Below, one piece after another: positions 37,786 through 48,911 of a stretch of DNA of 64,000 nt. Made by a program: the position numbers and the translations under genes. The DNA is from Macrotrachela quadricornifera (taxonomy: Eukaryota > Rotifera > Eurotatoria > Philodinida > Philodinidae). The notes beneath the pieces are model-generated. The model saw nothing but the letters and a program-made list of their open reading frames with translations, was not told the origin of the DNA and searched no databases. The DNA lies in contig JAJEKB010021279.1 of the NCBI GenBank assembly GCA_022393335.1, positions 1,357,960 through 1,421,959 on the forward strand. The letters are read 5' to 3'. Every line of letters begins with the position of its first letter. Position 1 is the stretch's first letter.

Positions 37786-37905
37786 ACGATTAAACTGCGC
37801 GGCAGTTTTAGCAATTTCCACAATTGCGACGCAGTTTAAGCGTAACTATGATCGCATTGTGACCCGTAATTGCGGAAAGCTGCAACGCAGTTATCAAAAA
37901 AGTGG
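37786..37905. repeat. Palindromic patch built on AACTGCG / CGCAGTT
   Basis: AACTGCGCGGCAGTT near 37794 is itself a near-palindrome. ATTGCGACGCAGTTT and AATTGCGG...CAACGCAGTT follow. The words AATTGCG and CGCAGTT recur in both orientations within 120 bp, in contrast to the AT-rich flanks. Confidence 0.5.
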
Positions 37906-38300
37906 TGACATAGGTAATCTTTATGTAATCTTTGTTATTGTAGTTCTGTTATATCTGTTTGTTTAATTGTTGTTATTTAATTTCTTGTATTCATATTTAT
38001 TCGATTTTTGTTATCGAATTGTTGTTGTTCTTCTTTACTTAATTTTTTTGTTGTTTAATGTTAATATCATTATTTTTTCACTATTTGTATTTTTATTCTA
38101 AGTCGTCAATATTCATTCTTATCTTCTATTATGACTATATATATATTGTCTATTTACTCATTATATCTCTTTCGTTACTTTTGCCACATTTTATTTGTCT
38201 TTCTATTTCATGTAATCATAACAATTTTCTTTTCGGTTTTTTTATTTTTTTCTTTATAATTATCTAGTCTTGAAGTGATCATCATTTTATTTGATGAATA

Positions 38301-39300
38301 AATCTATATATAAAGAAGGATATTTGTCTGTTCGCTATGCATTCAGCCCCTGTGATAGCTACGAGCACCAAACTTTGCGCACTGCTTCTTTAGGTCCAAA
38401 AGAAGGTCGACGGAGGTTGGCATGGTCATCTGGATGTGAGTGATATCTAACCCAGATAGTGCTGGCATAGCTAATACTACCAAAATTTACACGGTACTTT
38501 CCTGGACCCGGCGGTAGTTTTAGAGAGTGTAGTCACCATTAAGAGGTGAGGGTGTTTGGGTGAAATTCCACCCAAGTCATATCGTAATGAAATTTGGGTC
38601 AATTTTTCAGAAATTTAGCGAATTTTTGATGATTCTAAAATTAATCATTTCATATCGATGATTCTTTGGTCTAAATGTGAAAACCGAAGTCTTCTAATCC
38701 ATATATATAAAAAAGAATGTCTATCTGTTTATCTGTTTGTTGTTCATTTGGACATGGTTTGAGCAACTGCAAAGAAATTTTGCACAGAATATCTTTTCAA
38801 CCAGAGGAAAGTCATAGGATAGTTTTCGACCCAAAGTTTTCATCTGAGAGAATGTTTGCCCCCTCCTATTGTTAGATTTACTACCGTAAATGTCTTTTCC
38901 GAAGAATTTGTGCATATCATTGTTTCCTCAATAATTCAAGAACGAAAATATATAAAATCCTACGCTTTTTGACATTGTACACAGGACAGTTTAGGATACT
39001 CGAAAAAGACTGACAGAATGTGTAAAATGGAGAATAACTATATGAATGAAAATATCCATAGAATGAAGAAGGCAACAAGTGAGATAAAATTTCATTTCTC
39101 ATAACTTCTAATCTATATATAAAAAGAAGGAATTGTGTCTTTTTTGCTGTTTTTTATACATTGGGACACTAGACGAGGTAGCGGTGCTATGCTTTTCATA
39201 ACATACTCTTAGATCCTGAGGAGGATCGAGAGGGGATAAGGATAACTGGCGGGAGGATTGGGGTAAAATTTTATCCAGGTTATGATACGTTTCAATTTTT
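38301..39300. repeat. Three related repeat units starting CTATATATAAA
   Basis: Units begin near 38301, 38691 and 39104. Each starts (TTCTAATC)CATATATATAAAAAGAA-like and runs into GT/TCTGTCTGTT-like sequence. Units 1 and 3 also share a later block, GGGTGAAATTCCACCCAAGT against GGGTAAAATTTTATCCAGGT, followed by CATATCGT against TATGATACGT. They are in the same orientation. Such TATATAAA...TGTCTGTCTG starts are common at ends of dispersed invertebrate repeats; the class is not proven. Confidence 0.6.
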
Positions 39301-39949
39301 ACGAATCTGTCAGAAACTGCAGAGCATCTGCTGCCATTGTTAAAATATCCACCTCTTACTGTCACTTTTTCTGCATTGAATGTTAGTATTAAGTTTGGCA
39401 ATAGGCATGATTTAAGTGAAAGACAGTCACACTCCCACACTATTTGCTGAATTATCCGATTTAAAAATGAATGTAAGTGTATCCACGGCGTTACACGCAG
39501 GAATATTAGATGAAAATGTTACAAGCAAATCCTCTGTATGTCTCCTGTCGTTTTCTGACATGCTATGTTTTCAAACATGAAGATTTCCCGAGCAACACTG
39601 GGTACTACTGCTAGTAACATTAATAACTTTTCATCATATAATCCTACTAAAAGATTTTATGAATAATTATTTAAAAAGATAAATGAAAAATCATATTATG
39701 TATTCAATATCTTAACTTCAAAAAAAGCACATTTTGTAGAAATAAAGTATTTAATCGATGAAATTCGCATTCAAATATAGAAGTTATTATGAAATAGTTC
39801 GATAGGTATTATAGTTATAATTATTATTACATAAAATGTAAGAATAAACGATTCTTCGAATACAAATGAAGATCTGAATACCGATTATAATTTCGAATAT
39901 ACATAGAATCACATTAAAACATTTATAGAAAGGAATAGAAAAGTAAAAT

Positions 39950-40255
39950 TAGGAATGTAAGGAAAACTGAGTTTCGAATTTTGACTTCAAACATTGTTCA
40001 TATAGAGTTCTCAATGAGAATAGTTTAATGTAAAGATTTTGGATCTTTTGATTACTCCTAGGTTGAAATAAGAACATCGGAATCCGCTAGTGAATATAAA
40101 CGATACAATGACATGATTTTATCATAGATATTTCTTAACATAGAACCAACTAAAAAATTTGAAAGTTTCATAATAAACTATTCTCATTGAGAAGTCCATC
40201 AATGTGCAACATTTCAAGTTGAAATTCGAAACTCAGTTTTTCTTATGCTCTTGAG
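39950..40255. mobile_element. Foldback element with arms of about 70 bp
   Basis: The left arm, 39960-40026, contains AACTGAGTTTCGAATTTTGA and CTCAATGAGAATAGTTT. The right arm, 40180-40247, is its reverse complement with few changes (AAACTATTCTCATTGAG ... TCGAAACTCAGTTTTTCTTA). About 150 bp of non-coding DNA lie between. This is a typical non-autonomous foldback/MITE. Confidence 0.75.
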
Positions 40256-41644
40256 AGGAATCACGACTTTCTACTAAAGAATATTGTAAAAGTGCAATAT
40301 CCCGACAGCAATAAGCTAACAGTATGAACCCCTTTCAGGATATTTATAGCTCATTAGGATCCACATTATGTCCGTACTTCTGACTCGAGTGCGCTTTGAC
40401 ATTTAGAGAGATTCCTTCGTAAGAGGTTGCACACAGGATCAATCATTACGTATTTTTCATGTCAAATTGTGATAACATTAATGAAGTTTCATGAGTTTGG
40501 CATATTTCATATGAAATCTTTTGTAAATATTCGAAGAAAAAGAAAAAGTTTATGATAGATAAATACGTGTCGTTCAATATAGCATAATGCTAAACGATAG
40601 AAATTCATTGAAATTACTGAACGATCTCGTCAATTCCAGACAATAGAAAACATGCATAGTCACTGGAAACTCATACTGTGCAAAGATATGCACCATGGGC
40701 TGAGGTAATTGCACCTTAATCGTATCTCTTTTACTAGAAATTATTAGAAAATAATATGATACACCAGATAATAAAAAGTTTGTAGAAGGGATTTGAGCAT
40801 TACCAGACTCCTTCTTTCTGAGATACCATATTTCATACTCGTTCGTTAAATTTATAAACTATCCTAATAACAGATCAACAATGAGGCTTAGTCATTTGGT
40901 TTACACCTCTAGTTACATGTATTTGAATTAACCTTTTTTTCATGATATTTTCAATTTTAGCTTGTTATTCTTTCGTAGGTGTTAAAACATGACACAATAT
41001 TTTCGAAGAAATACTATAGGACAACAAATGGGGAAAAAAGTTTCAGTTATTGTTAGAGACAGTCAAAATACATTTTAAGCAATGACTGTTTTCGTTCTTT
41101 ACACCTTCGCCTCATTTTGGGATGCGATGTATGTCTCTAATATTACATCAGGCGGGTTTATTCAATCAGAGTATTCATGAATAATTTTCAGTGTAGAAAT
41201 AAATTTTTGTCTTTATCCTATAAGAAAATGTTGATGTCGAAAATTTTGGATTACCGTTTTTTTTACTTTCAATTAATTGCATAAGATAATAATCAATCTA
41301 TGAACAAACAGAAATCTTCTTTATTAGGACTGATGCTCCCTATCTCAACAAGGAAGAATACATAATATTATCTCTGCTTTTCTTTTTCTTTCTATTATTT
41401 TTATAAAAATAAAGTAACATTGACTATCATTTCATTAATTTGAATGTTTCTTTGTAATATAATGAGACATTTTCAAATATTATTATACCTCAGTATATTG
41501 AAATTTGATTCATCTCTTTGAAGCGAATTTTTATTTAGCGTCCGTATGAATTCATACGTTTAAAGTTCTCTACCAAATTTTCACGTTCGTATAACTATTA
41601 CAAAAACAATCAACTTAGTTGTATAAAAAATAAAAAGGCTGTCA

Positions 41645-43068
41645 TTATTTGTCTTGAATAACAGTTATAACTATTTTTCCCATTGTCAAATTATCTTCCA
41701 TATATTTATGTGCTTCAGCTATTTGTTCCATTGGCCATGTTTTATCAATAATAACTTTAAGTTTTCCATCGACAAAATGGTTAATAGCTTCATCTTCAAA
41801 TTGTTTAACTAAATTTGTTTTATACTCAATTGGTCGTGCTCGTAGAACAGTACCAGAAAGTGTAATACGTTTTCTTATTAATGTACTAAATAATAATTTA
41901 TCAGCTTCAGGACCACTTTGATAACTATAAACAATCCAATGAGAATCAATGCCAAGAACTTCTTGATTGGATTCAACATAATCTTTTCCAATACTTTCAT
42001 AAATTATATCAAAACCTAAAATAAACATAAAAAAACTTATAAAAATCAATTATTTCTATTAATTCTACCATTTTTGTTCAGTCCTCGAGTATATTCTTTC
42101 ATTGTATTTACCCTAAATATTTCACGATAAAATTTAAAGAAAAAAGAAAAACAAAATATGACCGATTACCAAGGTCCATGTTTATAATTAATTGCTTTAT
42201 CCGCACCGAGTCTTTTACAATAAGCTACTTTTTCATTACTACCAGCTGTTGTTGCTACTCTTGCACCAAAAAGTTTTGCTAATTGAATAGCTGCTGTACC
42301 AACTCCACTAAAATATTTTGAAAACAAAAAACAAAAATCTTATTTTTATATTTTTCGATAAAATTTACCTTGCACCAGCATGAATAAGTGCAATATCACC
42401 TTTTTTAATATGACCAATTAATCTTAAACCTTGAAATGCCGTTAAATATGTTTCAGGAATACCTGTAATAATACAATTTATCTTTTTAAAAAAATAAACA
42501 ATCTAAAATATTAACTAGCAGCATCAATCATTGAAATTCCTTCAGGAATTTTCATTACAGAACCCATATGTACTTTAACATATTCTGCATAAGCACCACC
42601 AGCCACTAGTGCCATTACCTAACAAAAATAAACAATCACACTAGAAAAAATATACACATCATTTATCTATTCATACTTTATCACCATTGTGCCATTTTTC
42701 TTTAGCTTCATTACCAACATCAACAATCTCTCCTGATGCTTCTAATCCCATAATATCCGTAACACCTGGTGGTGGTGGATAATGACCTTTACGTTGCATT
42801 GTATCAGCTCGATTAACACCAAATGCATGTACTTTTACAAGAACTTCATCATCCTAAACAAATTTCCTAAATATATTAACACATTTAGCAAGTAATATAT
42901 CATATACTTTTATTTTAGGCACATCTGTTTCACCAATATATAAATTGTCTAATTAATAAAAGATAATTAATCAATGAAAAAGATAATATATATATATATT
43001 ATCAAATACTCACCACGATCACCAAACTCTTTTAATAAAACAGCTCGCATTTTTTCTGGAATGGACAT
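41645..43068 (-). CDS. PIG3-like NADPH:quinone oxidoreductase
   Basis: Eight exons, 43014-43068, 42908-42948, 42677-42853, 42516-42618, 42369-42462, 42170-42307, 42069-42112 and 41645-42015, join in frame to 340 residues (human TP53I3 is 332). ATG 43068 begins [17 protein letters not shown]. Family marks include [46 protein letters not shown] (the dinucleotide-binding GxGxxA-type turn), FDIIYESIG and [16 protein letters not shown]. This is the zinc-free quinone oxidoreductase branch of medium-chain dehydrogenases, reducing quinones with NADPH in the cytosol. The 44-bp exon 42069-42112 is very short but is needed for the phases and supplies the loop before FDIIYESIG. Confidence 0.92.
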
Positions 43069-43756
43069 TTTTTGGTCGTATAAACTGAGCCAAACACGCT
43101 AACCAAAGAAATGTGGTTTATTTCATATAGAAAAAAAAGACCAATCAAAACCGAGTTCATAATTCACCAAAATTTTTTTTGATGTATTTGAATCAAGCGC
43201 GCTAGCCAAAACCTTGTTACTTTTTCCAGGCTATCTAAGGACAGTACTTGGAGGTTCTTCAAGGCTATCTAATCATGCTGCTTGCAACTTTTTAAGGACC
43301 ATGTAGACATAACACGTGTAATCTTTTGAAAACTAGTTGGGCATGGTATTCGTGATTTAGAGAACATTCAGATGTATTGCTTTCAACCTTCCTAGGTCTA
43401 CTTCCCTATTATATCTATAATCTTCTAAGCATAGTCTAAAACATAAAACTTCCATGTTCTCAATAATATTTGCATTATTCAATGAGATCATCTAACAGAT
43501 ATTTTGTCAGATATTTAAAATGGCTTTTAAACAGTCTTGAACTTCGAATTATAATTGATATTTGTATTCAAGAAAATATGAATAGTTCTGTTAGAGAACA
43601 CTCTATCAATCCTTATAATTCGTCTCTTTCTGTATCAGCTAATGAGTGTGTGATCGTGTGTATGTATATGTGCGTGTATATGTATGCATACATCCTTTCT
43701 CTTCTCTTCATTCAATATTGATCATCTAGGTGAATCTCTTTTTTCTTTTCTTTGAC

Positions 43757-44215
43757 TGTGAGAATTATTAAATTCTCACATTCTTTCTTATCGATTTTTC
43801 TCTTTATTTTTATGCAATCAAGAAGAAGATACATGACTCCATCTTCTTCTTTTGCACTAACCTAATTCCAAGAAGGAGATATACCCACTATTCTCCTTCT
43901 CATATTTGCTTCAATTTCATAAGCAGGAGGGAAACACGAGCTGCTCTCCTGCTTGTCTTTGTCTTGTATTAAAATTCTTTATGTGTTTTCCTTTTTTCTA
44001 CTGCGTGATCATCCATTTATTGTACTATAAAAGGAAATGTTTTTTTTTCAATAAAATGAATCTGTTTATCAGAAAATTCTTAACCTCATCTGATCAACTG
44101 TACAGCGAAGGCCCTCTGTAACAAGTTCCAATTTTATTTTTGTAGTTTTCTAACGTACTGTTAGGGTTTTCGTATTGTTCTTGATTCCTGCTACTGTTTT
44201 ATATGTAAGCAGGAA
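43757..44215. repeat. Row of short perfect hairpins
   Basis: Perfect inverted repeats follow one another: TGTGAGAATT/AATTCTCACA (43757-43780, loop 4), AGAAGAAGAT/ATCTTCTTCT (43821-43850, loop 10, with an outer TGCAA/TTGCA pair), AGAAGGAGA/TCTCCTTCT (43871-43900), AAGCAGGAG/CTCCTGCTT (43921-43954), TTTCCTTTT/AAAAGGAAA (43987-44037), and TTCCTGCT/AGCAGGAA (44185-44215). The stems have different sequences, and two share the core AGCAGGA. Confidence 0.6.
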
Positions 44216-45041
44216 GATAAGTATCGAAATGACCCAGTCTGTATATAACTAAGGGTTTAATCACTACTTATAGATAGGTTTTAGTTGTAGTGTATCATGA
44301 TAATAATGATGAGATAAGTACTTGAATAGCAGCAGATCGATAGGATGATTTATTAATAAAGTAACTGATTTTCACTGAACAAAATTCACAACTACGACGA
44401 CTACCACTACAAAATTAGTGGTACAACTGAATTGAATTTGAGGGGAAATGTATGAAACACAAGGAAGCAACGAAACAAGGGCAAACCGAATACAATAAAC
44501 TATATTGCTAGGGAAGAAAAGAATGATGATCAAAGAATAGAATTAATGAGGTTAATGGCAACATAGTGTCATCTGCTGACTCTAACACAAATGCTTTAAT
44601 AAAACAAGTAGCGCTTATCCTATGGATTCGCTCACCCTTCTCTGAAATAAGTATTGTACTAGTCTGTCGTGAGAATATAATCATAATTTATTATTATTCA
44701 TTTTGAAACGATATACAAAGAAATCTTACTTGTAGTTCCAGTTGTAGCAAATATTGAGTGTGATTGATTCAAATGCTTATCGACGTTTGCAAAAACGTAT
44801 AAAAAGTAAACTTATCTGTGTTTACTTTCCAGTGAAATATTTGAATTACTAATGTTTTTATCGTTGTCTCTCTGCAGCTATTGCAGTCCTATCTATCAAT
44901 AACATGCATCACTGATTTCTTCTGTATTTTTTCCTCTTAAAGGTGAACTGGAAAGGTATGCGATTTGTATCGATCATCATTGCTTTTTTTTGACAGCTCA
45001 TTATCGGCTCTCAATAGTAATTCGGCTTGTCTAAACGTAAC

Positions 45042-45404
45042 TAGGTATGTACCAAATCCTGTTTTTAGTTGCTAAAGATGCCTCATTTGCGATGTGAAGA
45101 ACCGTCAGTCCATGTCAAATCTTCGGATGCTATCTAATCAACTTTGCTCGCTCTATCCGATGATATTCAAAGACATGTCAAATCCGTACTACAAATATGC
45201 AGGAATTGACAGGATTTGACTGAAAAATGTGAATTTTTGTCAAATTCTGCATATTTTTAGTGCGGATTTGACATATCTTTGAATGCCATTGGATAGAGCA
45301 AACAAAGTTGGGTAGATAGCATCTGAAGATTTGACAGGGACTGATGGCCTTGACGTCGCAAATGAGGGATCTCTAGCACCTAAAAACAGGATTTTGTGCA
45401 TACC
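45042..45404. mobile_element. Palindromic element with 10-bp flanking direct repeat
   Basis: The arms are about 170 bp each and nearly fill the element. The left arm runs GGTATGTACCAAATCCTGTT ... GACATGTCAAATCCGTACTA, and the reverse complement of the right arm runs GGTATGCACAAAATCCTGTT ... GATATGTCAAATCCGCACTA. TAAACGTAAC sits immediately outside both ends (45032-45041 and 45405-45414), a likely target-site duplication. A 9-11 bp duplication is typical of Mutator-like elements, so this may be a MULE-derived MITE (inference). Confidence 0.8.
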
Positions 45405-46957
45405 TAAACGTAACATTGTGACATTTTTGATACCTTGTTTTCCAATTATCTCAAGAACGATTTTTTAGTCGCGTAACGCCATGACATAGAAGGACCCTTT
45501 TTCTTCGGTATTCTTACTTAAGCTTTAAATTTTAAGAACGTATCTATCTAAATAAATTAGCAAAAATGCAGGTTTTGTAGAGTTTTGAATGAGCTTTCGA
45601 ATGGTAAAAAGATTTTTCTTAAAAGTTTTAATACTTGTGAAAAAAATGGAAAAAACGAACGTAACGCGGTGACATTTTTCGTAACATTGTGCCAGCTTTT
45701 TGTTCATCAATTTTCGGGTACTTACCATGGCCAAAATTTGTTCATTTTTACATGTGTTCGTTGTTTCGGTGTATTTAACTTGGAATCCAAAAATGAAATT
45801 GATTCATTGAAACAGAAGCTTGCAAACTGGGCCATAAGGTAGAAAATGTACCACAATCTACAACCTGTCCTTAGCTATGAAAGTTAAATCCAATTATATC
45901 ATTTTGTAGAGAATAAAATTCTGTGTCGAATGGTGTGTCTTTCGCTGGTTTATAATAAAATTTCTTGTTTAGATCATTGAAAATACAGTTTTTCAAAAGT
46001 TTGAAACCTTATCTTTGATGAAAAAAGCTGACTTTTTCCTTAAATTAATGTTAGATTCGTTATCAGTGCTAAAAACTACGTCGGATAGTCTACGCAGATC
46101 CATCCATCTTGACAAAAAATTTTTTCAAAACTTAATCAGCAAAGCGTCGTGTTACGTGAACAAAATGAATTACTCAAGCACGGAAAGTTGGAAAAAACTA
46201 ACATGAGTCTACGGGAGAAAATTAATTCATCTTCCTGTAAAATTAGCGAGCATGAACAGTAGCGCAACCGGGATTTCTAGACCAACGGACGAACTTCTAT
46301 TTCGTAAAAAAACGACAATGGACAAAATGAGCAAGCTTTTTATTGATGGGTCGGAAACCTTTGTCTTAATCATATGCTGAAAACGTAAAAAGACACAGAT
46401 ATAATCAAATGAAATGAAGTTCTTTAAATAAAAATCTGCATTAAACAGAAATCTTAAGTCTAAGTCAAGCGTGTTGCTAGTGTTTTTTAGATGTTCTTTT
46501 TTATAACATTTATATCTAAAATTAAATATCACATATAAATGGATGCGAGCAAGGAAAAAACATGCATAAATTAATATTGGGGATTCTTTCAATATGTTCA
46601 TGTATCAGACATGGCTATTTCCCAACGAACTAAATCATTTCGGAAGCCTGTTTTTACTCTTTATTTCTCCATATATACATCATTGGATTTTTTTCTTTCT
46701 CTAGTACTAGAATACGTCACTCTCTCAAGATATGTATATGTTCGTATGAGTTCTCTTGGTCAATGTTCTTCTTTCTGTTCCTTTATCTCTAGTCTATTCT
46801 ATTTTTATGTGGCTAACATTTTCTGGAGAGAACCTAATTTATTTTCGCTCCAATTTACATAAGAAAGAATTCTTTCAGTAATTCCTTACAGAAGGAACAA
46901 ACAAAGAGAGCACTTGCTGTTCAAACAGGCGAAAAAATACAGTTGCTACTCATGTCG

Positions 46958-47550
46958 GCACTAGGTCAATTCGTCGCCATTCAATTCGTCGCAGTCAATT
47001 CGTCGCGTTTAATTCGTCGCTGATCAATTCGTCGCATAGTCAATTAGTCGCAATCAATTCGTCGCATANNNNNNNNNNNNNNNNNNNNNNNNNNNNNNNN
47101 NNNNNNNNNNNNNNNNNNNNNNNNNNNNNNNNNNNNNNNNNNNNNNNNNNNNNNNNNNNNNNNNNNNNNNNNNNNNNNNNNNNNNNNNNNNNNNNNNNNN
47201 NNNNNNNNNNNNNNNNNNNNNNNNNNNNNNNNNNNNNNNNNNNNNNNNNNNNNNNNNNNNNNNNNNNNNNNNNNNNNNNNNNNNNNNNNNNNNNNNNNNN
47301 NNNNNNNNNNNNNNNNNNNNNNNNNNNNNNNNNNNNNNNNNNNNNNNNNNNNNNNNNNNNNNNNNNNNNNNNNNNNNNNNNNNNNNNNNNNNNNNNNNNN
47401 NNNNNNNNNNNNNNNNNNNNNNNNNNNNNNNNNNNNNNNNNNNNNNNNNNNNNNNNNNNNNNNNNNNNTATGCGACGAATTGATCGGCGACGAATTGAAC
47501 GCGACGAATTGACTGAGACGAATTGAATGGCGACGAATTGACCGGTCACC
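46958..47550. mobile_element. Inverted array of CAATTCGTCGC units around the gap
   Basis: Left of the gap, seven CAATTCGTCGC-like units are spaced about 13-17 bp apart. Right of the gap, five units are present in reverse orientation with the same irregular spacers (GTCGCCATT, GCAGT or TCAGT, GCGTT, GATC, GCATA), so the two sides are true terminal inverted repeats. CTCATGTCG occurs just outside each end (46949-46957 and 47551-47559), a possible 9-bp target duplication. The interior is unknown. Confidence 0.65.
47069..47468. other. Assembly gap, 400 N
   Basis: Exactly 400 unknown bases; the round figure suggests an estimated or capped length rather than a measured one. The gap lies at the symmetry centre of an inverted repeat, where assemblers often fail. 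Confidence 0.99.
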
Positions 47551-47555
47551 CTCAT

Positions 47556-47852
47556 GTCGAGACGAACGGAGGAAAAACGCGTTCGGAACGGACGAACGAA
47601 AATGAAAAAACGTTTGAAACGGACGAAAACGCTATAATTTGGCTTACCGAACATGTTCGGATCTACTTATTGAACAGTTTGCGGGCCTTTCAGAATACTA
47701 TTCAGAACAGTGTTCCAAACAACTCGCGAACTTTTCAGTAAGTAGATCCAAACATATTCTGTAAGCCAAAATATAGCATTTTCGACAGTTTCAAACGTAA
47801 TTTCATTTTCGTTCGTCCGTTCCGAACGCGTTTTCCCTCCGTTCGTCTCGAC
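47556..47852. mobile_element. Near-perfect palindromic element, 297 bp
   Basis: It begins GTCGAGACGAACGGAGGAAA and ends with the mirror TTTCCCTCCGTTCGTCTCGAC. Arms of about 120 bp match closely, through GCGTTCGGAACGGACGAACG, TTTGGCTTAC and GGATCTACTTA. The centre is about 60 bp. No coding capacity. It directly abuts the gapped array, so one element may have inserted at the edge of the other. Confidence 0.8.
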
Positions 47853-48330
47853 CTGGGTATCTAATTTATAGATAAATAAATCTCAACAAGTAGAAACTCA
47901 ATGAGCAAAGCTCAAAATGGATTGGACAATTACCCATTAGCACTCCCTCCCCCTCTCTGGTTGCGTCACTGAGTATGAAGTAAAAAGATATCAAGGATAA
48001 CACTTTATAACAAAAATTTTAAGAATTGTACTGTTATAAATTTCTATATACAAAACCCATTAGGGGGGAGAATGGAAATGAGATTAATAAATTCATAGCA
48101 ATCACACGCCATGTTTCGACTATTGTTTAGATAGGTTCTGTTGGAAAGTCTGTAGTGAATTTAAATGACAAGCATTACTTGTAGAAATTAGCGTATAAAA
48201 TAAGATTTTCATGAGCTAGTTAGTATCGAATTGAAATAGATTTTTATAATAGCGAATTCATTGATGTTCCTATGAACTCGTAGCTTCCCATTACGTATTA
48301 TTGATGAAATAAGCATATATGTAATACTTG

Positions 48331-48584
48331 AAACTTGAATTCAAGTATTCAACTTTTCAACTATTGAAGCATCCGAAGGGAGGAGAGGGGGTGCAGAGCC
48401 TCATAGAGGCAGCTGAGAGTGAGGGCGAAATTCTGTAGAAGGGTTTACCAGCACCTCAGAGGGAACAGCCGATAGTGAGGACCAAATCTTGTGAGAGGGC
48501 GTACCAAGCTTTAAAAGTTGAATAGTTGACTACTTGAAGTAATAGTTGAATACTTGAATTCAACTTTCTAATTTGACACTACTG
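48331..48584. mobile_element. MITE-like element, copy 2 (two internal repeats)
   Basis: It has the same ends as the copy at 37003-37284 (CTTGAATTCAAGTATTCAAC ... AATTTGACACTACTG) and the same core words (GTGCAGAGCCTCATAGAG, GAAGGGTTTACCA, GAGGGCGTACCAAGCTTT). The core has only two of the 55-bp units instead of three. Same orientation as copy 1. Confidence 0.75.
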
Positions 48585-48911
48585 CTTTAACAATGCTTTA
48601 TTATATCATATCTAATCATTATTTTCTTTTTTTTAAATTGTCAATTATATCAAGAAAACTTCAGTAGATTCTGATACAAAAGTATACTATTTATTCTTGT
48701 ATCTTATATCTCTTCATATAGATTTATCAATTATTTTAAAACTGATAATGTTTTATTCTACGATAGTTTATTGAAGATTATTTTGATTGAATCATTGAAT
48801 AAAATTAAGATTTAAACAAAAATTGCTGTATTTATTCTTACGAATTCCAAAAAAAAATATTTTTTAATTATCTGACATATAAAAAATTGTTAAAATTATC
48901 TTTGTTTTATA

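Larger units (their letters stand above)
37663..41644. other. Repeat-rich gene-free stretch
   Basis: This contains a GC-rich palindromic patch (37786-37905), three related repeat units (38301-39300) and a foldback element (39950-40255). 40260-41644 shows no exon; a poly-T-rich zone from 41380 leads into the 3' end of the oxidoreductase gene. Confidence 0.5.
43069..48911. other. Mobile-element-rich gene desert with assembly gap
   Basis: No supported gene lies in this 5.8 kb. It contains the hairpin row (43757-44215), a palindromic element with direct flanks (45042-45404), the CAATTCGTCGC array with a gap (46958-47550), a second palindrome (47556-47852) and MITE copy 2 (48331-48584). Short open frames at 45585-45842 and 46015-46206 have neither splice context nor a recognisable product. 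Confidence 0.55.

Noticed and set aside
43757..44215. Hairpin row read as a CRISPR array
   Set aside because: The stems differ from one another and there is no constant direct repeat; the genome is animal.
45585..46206. Two neighbouring plus-strand frames (85 and 63 codons)
   Set aside because: No recognisable domain, no splice signals joining them, and they sit in a mobile-element desert.
46227..46862. Hydrophobic frames of 124 codons (minus) and 83 codons (plus)
   Set aside because: Phe/Leu/Ser-rich translations of AT-rich DNA with no conserved pattern; the minus frame is antisense to other repeat sequence.
47040..47654. 204-codon frame running through the N block on the minus strand
   Set aside because: Unknown bases cannot encode anything; the flanking residues are translated repeat units.
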